This document shows positions 17,121 to 26,077 of a DNA stretch of 64,000 bases, in pieces. The position numbers and the translations under genes were made by a program. This DNA is from JANYHF01 sp031367715 (GTDB taxonomy: Bacteria; Pseudomonadota; Alphaproteobacteria; Rhizobiales; Hyphomicrobiaceae): the NCBI GenBank assembly GCA_031367715.1, contig JANLQJ010000405.1, positions 45,590 to 109,589 of the forward strand, written 5' to 3'. Below the pieces are notes generated by a model. The model worked only from the letters and a program-made list of their open reading frames with translations. It ran no database searches and was not told where the DNA came from. The stretch's first letter is position 1. Each line of letters begins with the position of its first letter.

Positions 17121-19004
17121 ATGACGCTTGAGCCGCAGCAGCATGTCTTCCAGGCCGAGGTCGCCCGCATACTCGAGCTGATGGTCCACTCGGTCTACAC
17201 CGAGAAGGAAATCTTCCTGCGCGAGCTGATCGCCAATGCCTCCGATGCGCTCGACAAGCTGCGCTATCTCGCCCTGACCACACCGAGCCTGACGGCGGGC
17301 GATGGCAGCGAGCTCGCCATTTCCATCGAGCCGGACAGCGCCAAGCGCACGCTGCTGATCCGCGACAATGGCATCGGCATGGGTGCCGATGAGATGATCG
17401 AAAATCTCGGCACCATCGCGCGCTCCGGCACCAAGGCGTTTCTCGACCAGGTCGCCGCCGACAAGGCGGGCGGCAATCTGATCGGCCAGTTCGGCGTCGG
17501 CTTCTATTCGGCCTTCATGGTCGCGGCCAAAGTAGAGGTGGTCAGCCGCAAGGCCGGCACCGCCGAAGCCAATCGCTGGACCTCGACCGGCGGCGGCGGA
17601 TTCAGCATTGAAGCCATCGCAGCGGACGAGGCCGCAACCACCCCGCGCGGCACCAGCGTCATCCTGCACATGAAGGAGGACGCGTCGGACTTTCTAGAAC
17701 AGAGCCGGATCGAAGATATCGTTCGCTCCTATTCCGACCACATCCTGTTTCCCATCCGCCTGATCGACGTCCAGCCAGCCGAGGGCGAGGACGCGGCGCG
17801 CCAGATCAACAGCGCCAGCGCGCTCTGGAGCAAACCGAAAACCGAGATCACGCCCGAGCAGTACAAGGAGTTCTACCAGGGCTCCTCGCTGCAGTTCGAT
17901 GACCCCGCGGTGACCATCCACTACCGCGCCGAGGGCCGCCACGAATACACCGTGCTGCTGTTCGTACCCGGCAGCCGGCCGTTCGACTTGTTCGACGTGC
18001 ACCGCAAGGGACGTATCCGTCTTTATGTGCGTCGTGTTTTCATCACCGATGACGCCGATCTGCTGCCGTCCTATTTGCGCTTTGTGCGTGGCGTGGTCGA
18101 CAGTGCCGACATGCCGCTGAACATCTCGCGCGAAATGCTGCAGAACAATCCGATGGTCGCGGCCATCCGCAAGGCGCTGACCAATCGGGTGCTGTCGGAA
18201 CTGAAGACGCTCGCAGAAAAGGACGCCGACGGCTATGCCAAACTGTGGGAGAATTTCGGCGCGGTGCTGAAGGAAGGTCTCTATGAGGACCACGAGCGGC
18301 GCGACGCGCTTTACCAGCTGGTGCGCTTTGCCTCGACGGCGGACGGTGGCAAGCCGCGCTCGCTGCAGGACTATACCGGCGCGTTGAAACCGAACCAGAC
18401 CGAAATCTACTATCTCACCGGCGACTCGCTGGAGCGGCTGAAGGCGAGTCCACACTTGGAGGGCTTCCGCGCCCGCGGTGTCGAGGTGCTGCTGCTGGCC
18501 GATCCGGTCGACAACTTCTGGGTCATGACGGCGCTCGGCTACGAGGGCAAGCCGTTCCGCTCGGTGACGCAGGGCGATGCCAAGCTGGAGGCTATTGCGC
18601 TTCCCGATGGCGCCAAGGCGCCGGCCGCGGCTTCGGCAAAATCCGTGCTGCTGGTCGAAGCCATGAAACGGGTCTATGGTTCGGCGGTTTCCGACGTCAA
18701 GATATCGAGCCGATTGATCGACAGTCCAGCTTGTCTGGTTGCCTCCACCATGGGGCCGGATCGCGGTATGGACAAGATCATGTCCAAGCAGGGCGGACGT
18801 ACCACGACCGCGCCGGTACTGGAGATCAATGCCGGCCACAAGCTGGTGGAAAATCTGGATAGATCACGCAGCGGCGACAAAGCGTCGTTTGACGACTTGG
18901 CTTGGCTGCTCCTAGATCAGGCACGCATCCTGGAAGGCGGGGCACCCGAGGATCCGGCCAAATTCGCCGAACGCATGAACCGCGTTTTGCTCGCAAACCC
19001 TTGA
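17121..19004 (+). CDS. htpG: Molecular chaperone HtpG (Hsp90)
   Basis: Cytosolic ATP-dependent chaperone, 627 residues, the usual HtpG size. The GHKL ATPase domain shows EIFLRELIANASDALDKLRY (N-box, about residues 33-52), IRDNGIGMGADEM, GTIARSGTK and GQFGVGFYSAFMVAAKV. The middle domain has YVRRVFITDDADLLPSYLRF and VDSADMPLNISREMLQ, with the catalytic Arg in the ISREM loop. The frame is open to 17043 but MTLEPQQHVFQAEV at 17121, after an AAAGG site, matches the family start. A sigma-32-like promoter sits upstream. Confidence 0.97.
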   Translation: MTLEPQQHVFQAEVARILELMVHSVYTEKEIFLRELIANASDALDKLRYLALTTPSLTAGDGSELAISIEPDSAKRTLLIRDNGIGMGADEMIENLGTIARSGTKAFLDQVAADKAGGNLIGQFGVGFYSAFMVAAKVEVVSRKAGTAEANRWTSTGGGGFSIEAIAADEAATTPRGTSVILHMKEDASDFLEQSRIEDIVRSYSDHILFPIRLIDVQPAEGEDAARQINSASALWSKPKTEITPEQYKEFYQGSSLQFDDPAVTIHYRAEGRHEYTVLLFVPGSRPFDLFDVHRKGRIRLYVRRVFITDDADLLPSYLRFVRGVVDSADMPLNISREMLQNNPMVAAIRKALTNRVLSELKTLAEKDADGYAKLWENFGAVLKEGLYEDHERRDALYQLVRFASTADGGKPRSLQDYTGALKPNQTEIYYLTGDSLERLKASPHLEGFRARGVEVLLLADPVDNFWVMTALGYEGKPFRSVTQGDAKLEAIALPDGAKAPAAASAKSVLLVEAMKRVYGSAVSDVKISSRLIDSPACLVASTMGPDRGMDKIMSKQGGRTTTAPVLEINAGHKLVENLDRSRSGDKASFDDLAWLLLDQARILEGGAPEDPAKFAERMNRVLLANP

Positions 19005-19052
19005 CGCGCCCAAGCGCACCCGACGGCCGGCTTTCAGCAAAGGAGTCGCCGG

Positions 19053-19661
19053 GTGCATGCGAGAACATTTTGGCGCCAGCAAAAAAGCAAAGGTATGGGT
19101 CTGTTGCGTACAACCTATCTCGAATGCCTCGGGCCACCCAAAGGGCCGGCGATGAAACCGCCGGTGCCCGGGCTTGCCGTGTCGACGTCAACGTTGTCGG
19201 TTGACGACTACCTCGACCTGTTCCAGGCGGTCGGCGGGCCGCTGGGCTGGGACGGCCGCAGCAAAATGAGCCGCAAGGACCTGGCAGCCTTCCTGGACCG
19301 GCCGACCACCGACGTCTTCGTGTTGACGGCAAATGGCATTCGCGCCGGCTTTTGCGAACTTGGCCGCGCCCGGCCGCCCGACAGCGAAGTGGTCTATTTC
19401 GGGCTCATTCCGTCGATGCAGGGCAAGCGTCTGGGACCCTATCTGCTGGATACGGCACTACGAGCCCATTGGCGCGAGCATGCACCTGACCGGATCTGGC
19501 TGCATACGGATGTCTTGGATAGTGCGAGCGCCGTCGATACCTACAAGCGCGCCGGCTTCCGCGTCTTTGCCGAGCGCTTCATCGACGAAGAGGCCGAGGA
19601 CGACGACTACATCGCCGCGCTCAAGACGATGCCGCCAGCCCTGCCGCCAACACGAGTGTGA
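19053..19661 (+). CDS. GNAT family N-acetyltransferase
   Basis: A 202-residue acetyltransferase-like protein. The acetyl-CoA binding motif is seen as IPSMQGKRLGPYLLDTALRAHW (about residues 126-147), followed by IWLHTDVLDSASAVDTYKRAGFRVFAERFI, a standard GNAT motif B. The GTG at 19053 is favoured because AGGAG lies 7 bp before it; an in-frame ATG at 19095 is an alternative. The substrate is unknown. It lies 48 bp after htpG and may share its transcript. Confidence 0.85.
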   Translation: MHARTFWRQQKSKGMGLLRTTYLECLGPPKGPAMKPPVPGLAVSTSTLSVDDYLDLFQAVGGPLGWDGRSKMSRKDLAAFLDRPTTDVFVLTANGIRAGFCELGRARPPDSEVVYFGLIPSMQGKRLGPYLLDTALRAHWREHAPDRIWLHTDVLDSASAVDTYKRAGFRVFAERFIDEEAEDDDYIAALKTMPPALPPTRV

Positions 19662-19905
19662 CGTCTCATGCTACCTTTGTGGTCCGGCCAAGTGCTGTCT
19701 TGGTTTGGTAGTGGCGGGCGCGCGCAAACCGAACTGGCGCTGCGTTGAAACGCTTGGCGCCTGCGTTATCCACAGCTTTTCAACAGTTCGCCCTTGCCGC
19801 GGCCCATGCGAATCAGCTCAGCCTATTGGCTGCTCGGCGCCCTCCGGTTCGCGCCTTGGTGTTTGCGTTGATGTGAACCCACGCAACACTCGGAGGCTCC
19901 GCGCC

Positions 19906-20673
19906 ATGGCCAATTTCGCGACCCATCTTGCCGTCGGCATCATCGGCAGCGGCGCGCTCGCGACGCTCACCCAGGCGTCCGGCATGGTGCCACAGAGCGA
20001 CATCGTCACGCTGGCCTGCGCCGGTGCGGTCGGCGCCATCTTACCCGACATCGATCTTGGCAGTTCGCGCCCATCGCAGCTGCTGTTCACGGGGCTCGGC
20101 ATCGTCATCGCCTTCGCCGTCATGTTCAATGTCGGCGCCCGCTACTCGATTGCCGAAATGTGGCTGCTTTGGACCGCAACTTTCCTTGGCATCCGCTTCG
20201 TTGGCCACAACATCTTCCACCACATCTCGCATCACCGCGGTATCTTCCACTCGCTGATCGCCGGGCTGTTCTTTGCTTGCCTCACCGCAATCTTCTATGT
20301 GCGCGGGCTTGGTCACGGACCGGGGCTGGCTTGGCTCGCGGGCTCATTCGTGCTGCTCGGCTTTCTCTCGCATCTGCTGCTGGACGAGATCTACAGCGTC
20401 GATGTCTTCAACAATAAGATCAAGGCGTCTTTCGGCTCAGCCTTGAAGCTGGCCGATTTCCAGCATCCGGGCGCCTCGCTGGCCATGGCGGCGGCACTGG
20501 CGCTGGTGTTCTGGTTCGCGCCGCCGACCCACGATTTCCTCGATGTGGTACTGAAGAAGCCGTTGTGGATTGCGTTCCAGGATCACCTGCTGCCGCATGA
20601 CCAGAACTGGTTTGGCGTCACCGCCAACCTGCAGGACGCGGTCGTCGGCTGGCTCGGCAAACGCGGCGGCTGA
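19906..20673 (+). CDS. YdjM-like membrane-bound metal-dependent hydrolase (DUF457)
   Basis: Inner-membrane protein of 255 residues in the YdjM/DUF457 family. Conserved acidic and His motifs are present: GAVGAILPDIDLGSSRPSQL (about 42-61) and HNIFHHISHHRGIFHSLIAG (about 103-122), with LSHLLLDEIYSVD later. Four or more hydrophobic helices are visible. GGAGG at 19892 sets the ATG at 19906; the longer open frame upstream is not family-like. The biochemical role is unproven; homologues are LexA-regulated in enterics. Its stop abuts the convergent GGDEF-EAL gene. Confidence 0.85.
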   Translation: MANFATHLAVGIIGSGALATLTQASGMVPQSDIVTLACAGAVGAILPDIDLGSSRPSQLLFTGLGIVIAFAVMFNVGARYSIAEMWLLWTATFLGIRFVGHNIFHHISHHRGIFHSLIAGLFFACLTAIFYVRGLGHGPGLAWLAGSFVLLGFLSHLLLDEIYSVDVFNNKIKASFGSALKLADFQHPGASLAMAAALALVFWFAPPTHDFLDVVLKKPLWIAFQDHLLPHDQNWFGVTANLQDAVVGWLGKRGG

Positions 20674-22785
20674 TCAGCCGACCACGCGCAGCGAGGCGGC
20701 GGCGGCAAGACTGTGTGGCAGCGGCCTTGCCACGTATGCGGGCACATCGGGCTGCGCCACCGGCACCCCGTAGAGATAGCCCTGCACCAGGTCGCAGCGC
20801 ATCGCCTTGAGCACCGCAGCCTGGGCTTCGGTCTCGACGCCCTCGGCCGTGACGCGCAGATCGAGCGCGCGGCCGAGTGCGATGATGGTACGGATGATGT
20901 CGGTGACGTTATTGCCCTTGCCGATGGCACGCACGAATGACTGATCGATCTTGATCTTGTCGAAGCGGAACTGCCACAGGTAGCTGAGGCTGGAATAGCC
21001 GGTACCGAAATCGTCCAGCACGATCGCGACGCCGAGCTTTTTCAGGCCCTCCATGGTGCGCCGCGTGGTTTCGGTGTCGCTGAGCAGCACGCCCTCGGTC
21101 ACTTCGATTTCCAGCCGTTCAGCGCTGAGACCGCTCTTGGCCAGCGCGGTCGCGACCCGCTCGACCACATTGCCTTCGCGGAACTCGGCCGGCGAGATGT
21201 TGACCGCCACGGTCAGATCGTCCGGCCACAGCGCGGCCTGCGCGCAGGCAGTCTCGAGCACATAGGCACCGATCTTGGTAATCAGACCGAGTTCTTCTGC
21301 TGCCGGAATGAATTCTGACGGCGGCACCATGCTGCCGTCGGACTGCGGCAGGCGTACCAGCGATTCAAAGCCCGACAGCAGGCCGGTGGCCAGACTGTAG
21401 ACGGGCTGGAAATTCAGTTGGAAGCCGCCGTTTTCGCAGGCCACGCGCACTTGGCTGGCGATGGCGCGGCGGCGCTGCGACTGCAGGTCCATGGCGCCTT
21501 CGTAGAACTTAAAGGCACCGCGTCCGTTTGCCTTGACCGCCTGCAGCGCGAGATTGGCATTGCGGATCAAGGTCTCCGGCTCGGTGCCGTCCTCGGGGCT
21601 GAGCGCAACGCCAATACTCGGGCCGATGCGGGTCGGCTGGTCGCAGACCAGGAAGGGACGGGCAAAGCTCCTCAACAGCCGTTGCGCCAGATCGCCGACG
21701 CTGGCGCGGTCCTTGGTATCTTCCTGCACGATGATGAACTCATCGCCGCCAGCGCGCGCGACAAACTCGCCCGTCCGCAAGGTGCCGCTCAGCCGGTTGG
21801 CGACGTCCCGGAGCAGTTGATCGCCGGCCTCGTGGCCCAGCGCACCATTGATGTCCTTGAAGTGATCGAGGTCCATGGAGAGGACGGCAACTCCTGGCAG
21901 AGGTCCCGACTCCGCCGGCAGCAGGCTCTCCAGCCGCCGCATCAGGCTGGCGCGGTTGGCAAGCGCCGTCAGCGCATCGTACTGAGAAAGGAAATCGAGT
22001 TTGTGCTCCGCCTGCTCTTTTTGCCGGGTTCGCAGCCAGAACCCGATCCCCGGCAGCCCGAACGCCACGACCAGAATGAGGCCGAAGGAGATACTCGCGC
22101 TGCTGAGAATGCGATAGAGCGCATTATAGTTCGACGTGGTGTCGATCAGCACCTCATAGGCACCGGTGAACACGCCGCGCCGCGTAATCGGCACGATGGC
22201 TCGGCTGACTTGGATCGCTTGGCTGCCTGAGGTTGCAGGCTGGCTTTGCACGATCACCGCGCCCTGGCGCAGCATGCCCATGAGCTGCGCCAGCTCGTTG
22301 TTGTTGAACTGGTCGGGCCGCAGCGGCCCCACGCCCGCGGATTTGTAGACCTCGGCGCCATTGGCATCGACAATGCAAATGGTGAAAATCCGGCCATCGC
22401 CATGGGCGCGCTGCAGCAGCAGCGCCGAACTGGCACTAGGGGCGCGCCCGGCCAGGATCGCCGGCAGATCGTCAAGATTGGCGGTCAGGAAATTTGCCGT
22501 TGCGCGGGCGGTCGATTCGGCTTCGGCGGTTAGGATCTGGCGCCAGGCGCTGCTCATGATGCCAAAGCCGCTGGCAACCAAGGTGAAGAACAGTAGCCCG
22601 GTCAGCGCATAGGCGAGCTTGCCTTTGAAACCGACGCGCGCCAGACCACGGATCACTCTGCGCCCGAGTTCGGAGCCTGCGCGCCTTGCCAGCGCGGCGT
22701 GCCGCAGCCCTCTGGCGCACGCGCCGGATAACCTGCCGACCATTCGGGCAAGAAAGGAAGCCGCCTGCACGCTGAACCCGCTCAT
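20674..22785 (-). CDS. GGDEF-EAL cyclic-di-GMP turnover protein
   Basis: Membrane protein of about 703 residues. It starts with a hydrophobic segment (AYALTGLLFFTLVASGFGIM), a periplasmic sensor-like region, a second helix (ASISFGLILVVAFGLPGIGFWL), then a GGDEF domain with intact ARAGGDEFIIV and an EAL domain with FESLVRLP (ESL instead of EAL), NISPAEFREG, VLDDFGTGYSSLSYL, IKIDQSFV and TAEGVETEAQ. Both diguanylate cyclase and phosphodiesterase activity are possible. The ATG at 22785 was chosen over a GTG at 22830. It diverges from a DadA-like gene. Confidence 0.92.
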   Translation of the reverse strand: MSGFSVQAASFLARMVGRLSGACARGLRHAALARRAGSELGRRVIRGLARVGFKGKLAYALTGLLFFTLVASGFGIMSSAWRQILTAEAESTARATANFLTANLDDLPAILAGRAPSASSALLLQRAHGDGRIFTICIVDANGAEVYKSAGVGPLRPDQFNNNELAQLMGMLRQGAVIVQSQPATSGSQAIQVSRAIVPITRRGVFTGAYEVLIDTTSNYNALYRILSSASISFGLILVVAFGLPGIGFWLRTRQKEQAEHKLDFLSQYDALTALANRASLMRRLESLLPAESGPLPGVAVLSMDLDHFKDINGALGHEAGDQLLRDVANRLSGTLRTGEFVARAGGDEFIIVQEDTKDRASVGDLAQRLLRSFARPFLVCDQPTRIGPSIGVALSPEDGTEPETLIRNANLALQAVKANGRGAFKFYEGAMDLQSQRRRAIASQVRVACENGGFQLNFQPVYSLATGLLSGFESLVRLPQSDGSMVPPSEFIPAAEELGLITKIGAYVLETACAQAALWPDDLTVAVNISPAEFREGNVVERVATALAKSGLSAERLEIEVTEGVLLSDTETTRRTMEGLKKLGVAIVLDDFGTGYSSLSYLWQFRFDKIKIDQSFVRAIGKGNNVTDIIRTIIALGRALDLRVTAEGVETEAQAAVLKAMRCDLVQGYLYGVPVAQPDVPAYVARPLPHSLAAAASLRVVG

Positions 22786-22853
22786 GGCCTGAGTGTCGCA
22801 TCGGAATCCCACCTGGAATTCCAAACACACTGTATCTACCGTTGTCTAAAGCT

Positions 22854-24323
22854 ATGTTAACGCTGAGTGTTACGGCGCCGCGGGGTGCCGCCGATAACTC
22901 TGCGACCGGCATGCCCTGGCTAGACCAGTTGATCGCGGCTACAAGGCCTCATCGCCAGCAGCGCGCCCTTTCCGCGGCATTGAGTCGTTCGACCTTGGCC
23001 CCAGTTCCCGATCCCGTGCCCGACACCGCCGCCCTGCCGAATCACGTCGATACCGTGGTCATCGGCGGCGGCATCATCGGTGCGGCTACCGCCTATTTCC
23101 TGGCCGAGCGCGGCATGTCCGTGGCGCTGTGCGAAAAACACGAGATTGCCTGCGAGCAGTCAAGCCGCAACTGGGGCTGGTGCCGACAGATGGGCCGCGA
23201 CCCGCGCGAGTTGCCCTTGATCGTCGAAAGCCTGAAGCTGTGGCGCAGCCTGGATGCGCGGCTTGGCGAGCCGACCGGCTTCACGCCGTCCGGCATTCTC
23301 TATCTGTGCGAAACCGAAGCCGAGCTGGCGGCCAAGGCGGCCTTTCTCGAGCATGCCAGATTGCATCAGCTCGATACTCGGATGGTCTCGGGGGCCGAGG
23401 CCGAGCGGTTGCAGCCCGGTTGCACCCGCACTTGGGCTGGCGGCCTTTATACGCCCAGCGACGGCCGCGCCGAGCCGCAGAAAGCCGCGCCCGCGTTTGC
23501 TCGCGCGGCCCGGCGACGCGGCGCCAGCATACATCTCAATTGCGCCGTGCGCGGCCTCGAGACCAGCGCGGGCAGGCTGTCCGCGGTCGTCACCGAACGC
23601 GGCACCATACGCTGCAATAGCGCCGTGCTGGCCGGTGGCGCCTGGTCGCGATTGTTCTGTGGACCAATCGGGATCGCGCTGCCACAACTCGGTGTTGTCA
23701 ACTCGGTGATGCGCACCCAGCCACTCGATGCCGGCGTCGAACGCTCGATGGCGGGCGGCAAGTTTGCCGTCCGCAAGCGCCAGGATGGCGGCTACACCGT
23801 CGCGCACCGGCATCTCAGTGTCGCCGACCTTGTCCCGGATAGTTTCCGCTTGTTTTTCAAGTTCCTGCCGGCGCTGCGCATGGATTGGCGCGGCCTGCGG
23901 CTACGTCTGGGCCGCCGCTTCCTCGAAGATATGAGTCTGGCCCGCCACTGGCAGCTCGATCAGGTCAGCCCGTTCGAGATGGTGCGCGTGCTCGATCCGT
24001 TGCCGGTAACCTCGATCCTGCGCCAGGCCTTCGAGGGCCTGGGCAGCTATTTCCCACGCTTTCGCGAGGCCCGCATCAGCGAGAGTTGGGCCGGACTGAT
24101 CGACGCCACGCCCGATGCCGTACCGGTCATCGACGAGGTCTCGAAACTGCCGGGCTTTTTCCTGGCCACCGGGTTCTCTGGCCACGGCTTTGGCATCGGT
24201 CCCGGAGCCGGCCGTCTGATGGCCGATCTGGTCAGCGGCAACCGGCCAATCGTCGATCCGCGCCCGTTCCGCTATTCGCGCTTCATCGATGGCAGCCATC
24301 TGGTTCCGATCACCGGGATTTAG
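22854..24323 (+). CDS. FAD-dependent oxidoreductase (D-amino acid dehydrogenase/DAO family)
   Basis: About 489 residues with an FAD-binding Rossmann motif VVIGGGIIGAATAYFLAERG (about 64-83) and the DAO family pattern SSRNWGWCRQMGRDPRELPL, typical of D-amino acid dehydrogenase or related amine oxidases. The C-terminus has WAGLIDATPDAVPVIDEV and FSGHGFGIGPGAGRLMADLV. Start uncertain: ATG at 22854, TTG at 22842 or ATG at 22911 (MPWLDQ). The substrate cannot be told; amino acids or sarcosine-like amines are candidates. Confidence 0.85.
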   Translation: MLTLSVTAPRGAADNSATGMPWLDQLIAATRPHRQQRALSAALSRSTLAPVPDPVPDTAALPNHVDTVVIGGGIIGAATAYFLAERGMSVALCEKHEIACEQSSRNWGWCRQMGRDPRELPLIVESLKLWRSLDARLGEPTGFTPSGILYLCETEAELAAKAAFLEHARLHQLDTRMVSGAEAERLQPGCTRTWAGGLYTPSDGRAEPQKAAPAFARAARRRGASIHLNCAVRGLETSAGRLSAVVTERGTIRCNSAVLAGGAWSRLFCGPIGIALPQLGVVNSVMRTQPLDAGVERSMAGGKFAVRKRQDGGYTVAHRHLSVADLVPDSFRLFFKFLPALRMDWRGLRLRLGRRFLEDMSLARHWQLDQVSPFEMVRVLDPLPVTSILRQAFEGLGSYFPRFREARISESWAGLIDATPDAVPVIDEVSKLPGFFLATGFSGHGFGIGPGAGRLMADLVSGNRPIVDPRPFRYSRFIDGSHLVPITGI

Positions 24324-24430
24324 CGGAAGTCAGCAAAAATTTGCCAAGTCCAAGCCGCAATGTTGCCTTAGCCGTTCGGTGATGGCCACAGTTCTGCTCG
24401 AAAACACCTATAAACTCTATTTGTGTATCG

Positions 24431-24922
24431 ATGAAGCAAGACCGGCCGACCGCCGGCGTAACTGACAGGGTCGACGTCATGGGTATGGTCATGCGCGCAA
24501 TCGAATCGAGCTTCGGGTTTGCCCAGCAGGCCCTGCAGCAGTCGTCCGCGCCGCAACGGCCTGAACTGCGCGACAAACCAGCCTTTCAGTTCTGGTCGGG
24601 CGTGTCCGGCCGCCGCTATGTCCACACCATTTTCGATCTGATCGGCTGCCCGCGCGTGCCAGCTTGCACCTATGTTCTGGTGCGTTGCGATGCTCAGGGC
24701 AGGCGCTCGCCACTCCGCATAGGTACTGTCTCGGCCGAGGCCTGGTCGTTGAATCTGGCTGAAATTCGCCATCGAGCCGCCCAGCTGGGCGCCAACGAGG
24801 TGCACGGGCACCTGATCGCCAGCGACGCCGAGACCCGCAACAAAGTAACCTCGGATCTGCAAGCCGGCCTGTTCGCCGAGTTCAACGCAGAACCGGCGGC
24901 GGCACCGGTCAATCTCTGCTAG
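24431..24922 (+). CDS. Conserved hypothetical protein
   Basis: A 163-residue protein without recognised domain. A stretch FQFWSGVSGRRYVHTIFDLIGCPRVPACTYVLVRCDAQGR-like (about residues 52-92) suggests a compact alpha/beta fold, and AAQLGANEVHGHLIASDAETR follows. No signal peptide is seen. An alternative start is the ATG at 24479. It is transcribed alone, and a large palindrome and a terminator follow. Codon use fits the neighbours, so it is probably a real gene. Confidence 0.65.
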   Translation: MKQDRPTAGVTDRVDVMGMVMRAIESSFGFAQQALQQSSAPQRPELRDKPAFQFWSGVSGRRYVHTIFDLIGCPRVPACTYVLVRCDAQGRRSPLRIGTVSAEAWSLNLAEIRHRAAQLGANEVHGHLIASDAETRNKVTSDLQAGLFAEFNAEPAAAPVNLC

Positions 24923-24927
24923 GGTTG

Positions 24928-25028
24928 TGATTCATTCAATTGCCGCCGGTCAGTCAATCGGTGCCCAGCAGTGCCATCCTCGGGCTTGTCCCGAGGATGG
25001 CACTGCTGGGCATCGATTGAATAAATCA
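24928..25028. repeat. Large palindrome with CCTCGG core
   Basis: A perfect 22-bp inverted repeat has arms 24962-24983 and 24991-25012 and loop GCTTGTC. The stem can extend outwards by seven further pairs (24954-24960 with 25014-25020) after one G-T pair, and a further imperfect pair GATTCATTCAAT/ATTGAATAAATC surrounds it. The inner ATCCTCGGG/CCCGAGGAT is a frequent rhizobial REP core. It could form a long cruciform or RNA hairpin. Confidence 0.8.
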
Positions 25029-25111
25029 CGCCACTAGCGACTGACGGACGCACTGGCGCGCGGCCCGGATAACGCGTCTTTCGCAGCTTGCAATATCGCT
25101 CACCAACGCAC

Positions 25112-25140
25112 AAAGGGCGTCCGCTCAGGGACGCCCTTTT
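25112..25140 (+). terminator. Intrinsic terminator
   Basis: Perfect 11-bp stem AAAGGGCGTCC with GGACGCCCTTT and loop GCTCAG, followed by T-rich sequence (TTTTGCCTTTTTG). It probably ends the transcript of the hypothetical gene at 24431; a short RNA between 25021 and 25140 cannot be excluded. Confidence 0.75.
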
Positions 25141-25216
25141 GCCTTTTTGCGATCTGCCGGGCCTGGATCGGCCCCGGCAGAGTTGCCCAAAGATCGGACG
25201 CTGCAAGAAGCAGCAC

Positions 25217-25762
25217 TTATTCGTCTTGGCTGGAGCACAAGATAAAGCCGGCATCCGCGACACCGGTGGAGTCCACCACGACAACCGGAGCTCCCGAGCC
25301 GCCGGCCAGCGGATCGTCGGTGTTGCCACCCTGGGTTGAAGATCCGGCAGCCGAGCCCTGGCCGACATTGGCGCCATCGCCGCTGTCGTCCGCGATCGGG
25401 ATCACGTCTGCCGAGGCATCGATCAGGTCGGTTGCCAGCGGGCGAATGATATTGACGGTATAGACGGCCCCATCGACGGGCATCCAGCCGCAGGTCTGGT
25501 GACCGGGGTTGGGCAGCGAAGTCCGGCAGGCGACGTTCTTGGCGTCGTCGACGATCTGCATCGCTACGTCCTGCTTATCGGCATCGAGCGTGAAGTGAGC
25601 TCGCATCGAGCTGTCGAGATTGAACGTGAACTTCTCTGTCGCGCCGACCGCGATCGTGCCGTTGCTGCAAACAGGTTCGGCATAAGCCACTTGCGGAACC
25701 AGGCCCGCCGTGGAGCTGATGAATACAATCCCTGCAAGGATCCTAGTGCTGGCGCGGTACAT
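25217..25762 (-). CDS. Secreted hypothetical protein
   Basis: About 181 residues with a typical signal peptide (MYRASTRILAGIVFISSTAG, cleavage near VAYA-EP). The mature part has four to five cysteines (VCSNGTI, NVACRTSL, HQTCGWMP, ILCSSQ), consistent with disulfides in the periplasm, and a Gly/Ser/Asp-rich linker near the C-terminus (GDGANVGQGSAAGSSTQGG). The start at 25762 follows GGAG at six bases; in-frame ATGs at 25768 and 25774 are alternatives. No family is recognised. The downstream neighbour in the same direction is unrelated. Confidence 0.65.
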   Translation of the reverse strand: MYRASTRILAGIVFISSTAGLVPQVAYAEPVCSNGTIAVGATEKFTFNLDSSMRAHFTLDADKQDVAMQIVDDAKNVACRTSLPNPGHQTCGWMPVDGAVYTVNIIRPLATDLIDASADVIPIADDSGDGANVGQGSAAGSSTQGGNTDDPLAGGSGAPVVVVDSTGVADAGFILCSSQDE

Positions 25763-26004
25763 TGCCATCTCCATTGAATTTCGCCTCTGAACAGAGAATA
25801 CAACGGCAGGCGCCAAAGAACTGTTGTTGGAATACTTAGAATTTTATCCGACTGGAGAATTATCGCAGTTTTGCCTTTTGTTTGCGGCAGACACAGAGCC
25901 GTGAGTTGGGTTAGCGCGCCATCCGTTTCGCTTGTGTTGGCGGAGCCAATTGGCGCGTATCCCAACATGCATGCCGCCAGCTCAAAGACCATCAGCCGGC
26001 CCGC

Positions 26005-26047
26005 AAAAAGCAGTGGGCGGAGAAGCACTTTGCCCCTCCGCCCACTG
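26005..26047 (-). terminator. Intrinsic terminator of the vWA gene
   Basis: Perfect 12-bp stem, arms 26011-26022 (CAGTGGGCGGAG) and 26036-26047 (CTCCGCCCACTG). On the minus strand it is followed by C and TTTTT, giving a strong terminator 30 bp after the vWA gene stop. Confidence 0.85.
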
Positions 26048-26077
26048 ATCGCTTTGTGCCGTTCAAACCAGGTCGGG

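Noticed and set aside
19766..19774. Perfect DnaA box TTATCCACA
   Set aside because: It is single, with no cluster, AT-rich region or replication genes nearby, so it is not an origin.
19333..19905. Upstream extension of the YdjM-like gene, overlapping the GNAT gene
   Set aside because: It is out of frame with the GNAT protein, unlike the family, and a clear GGAGG-ATG start is present at 19906.
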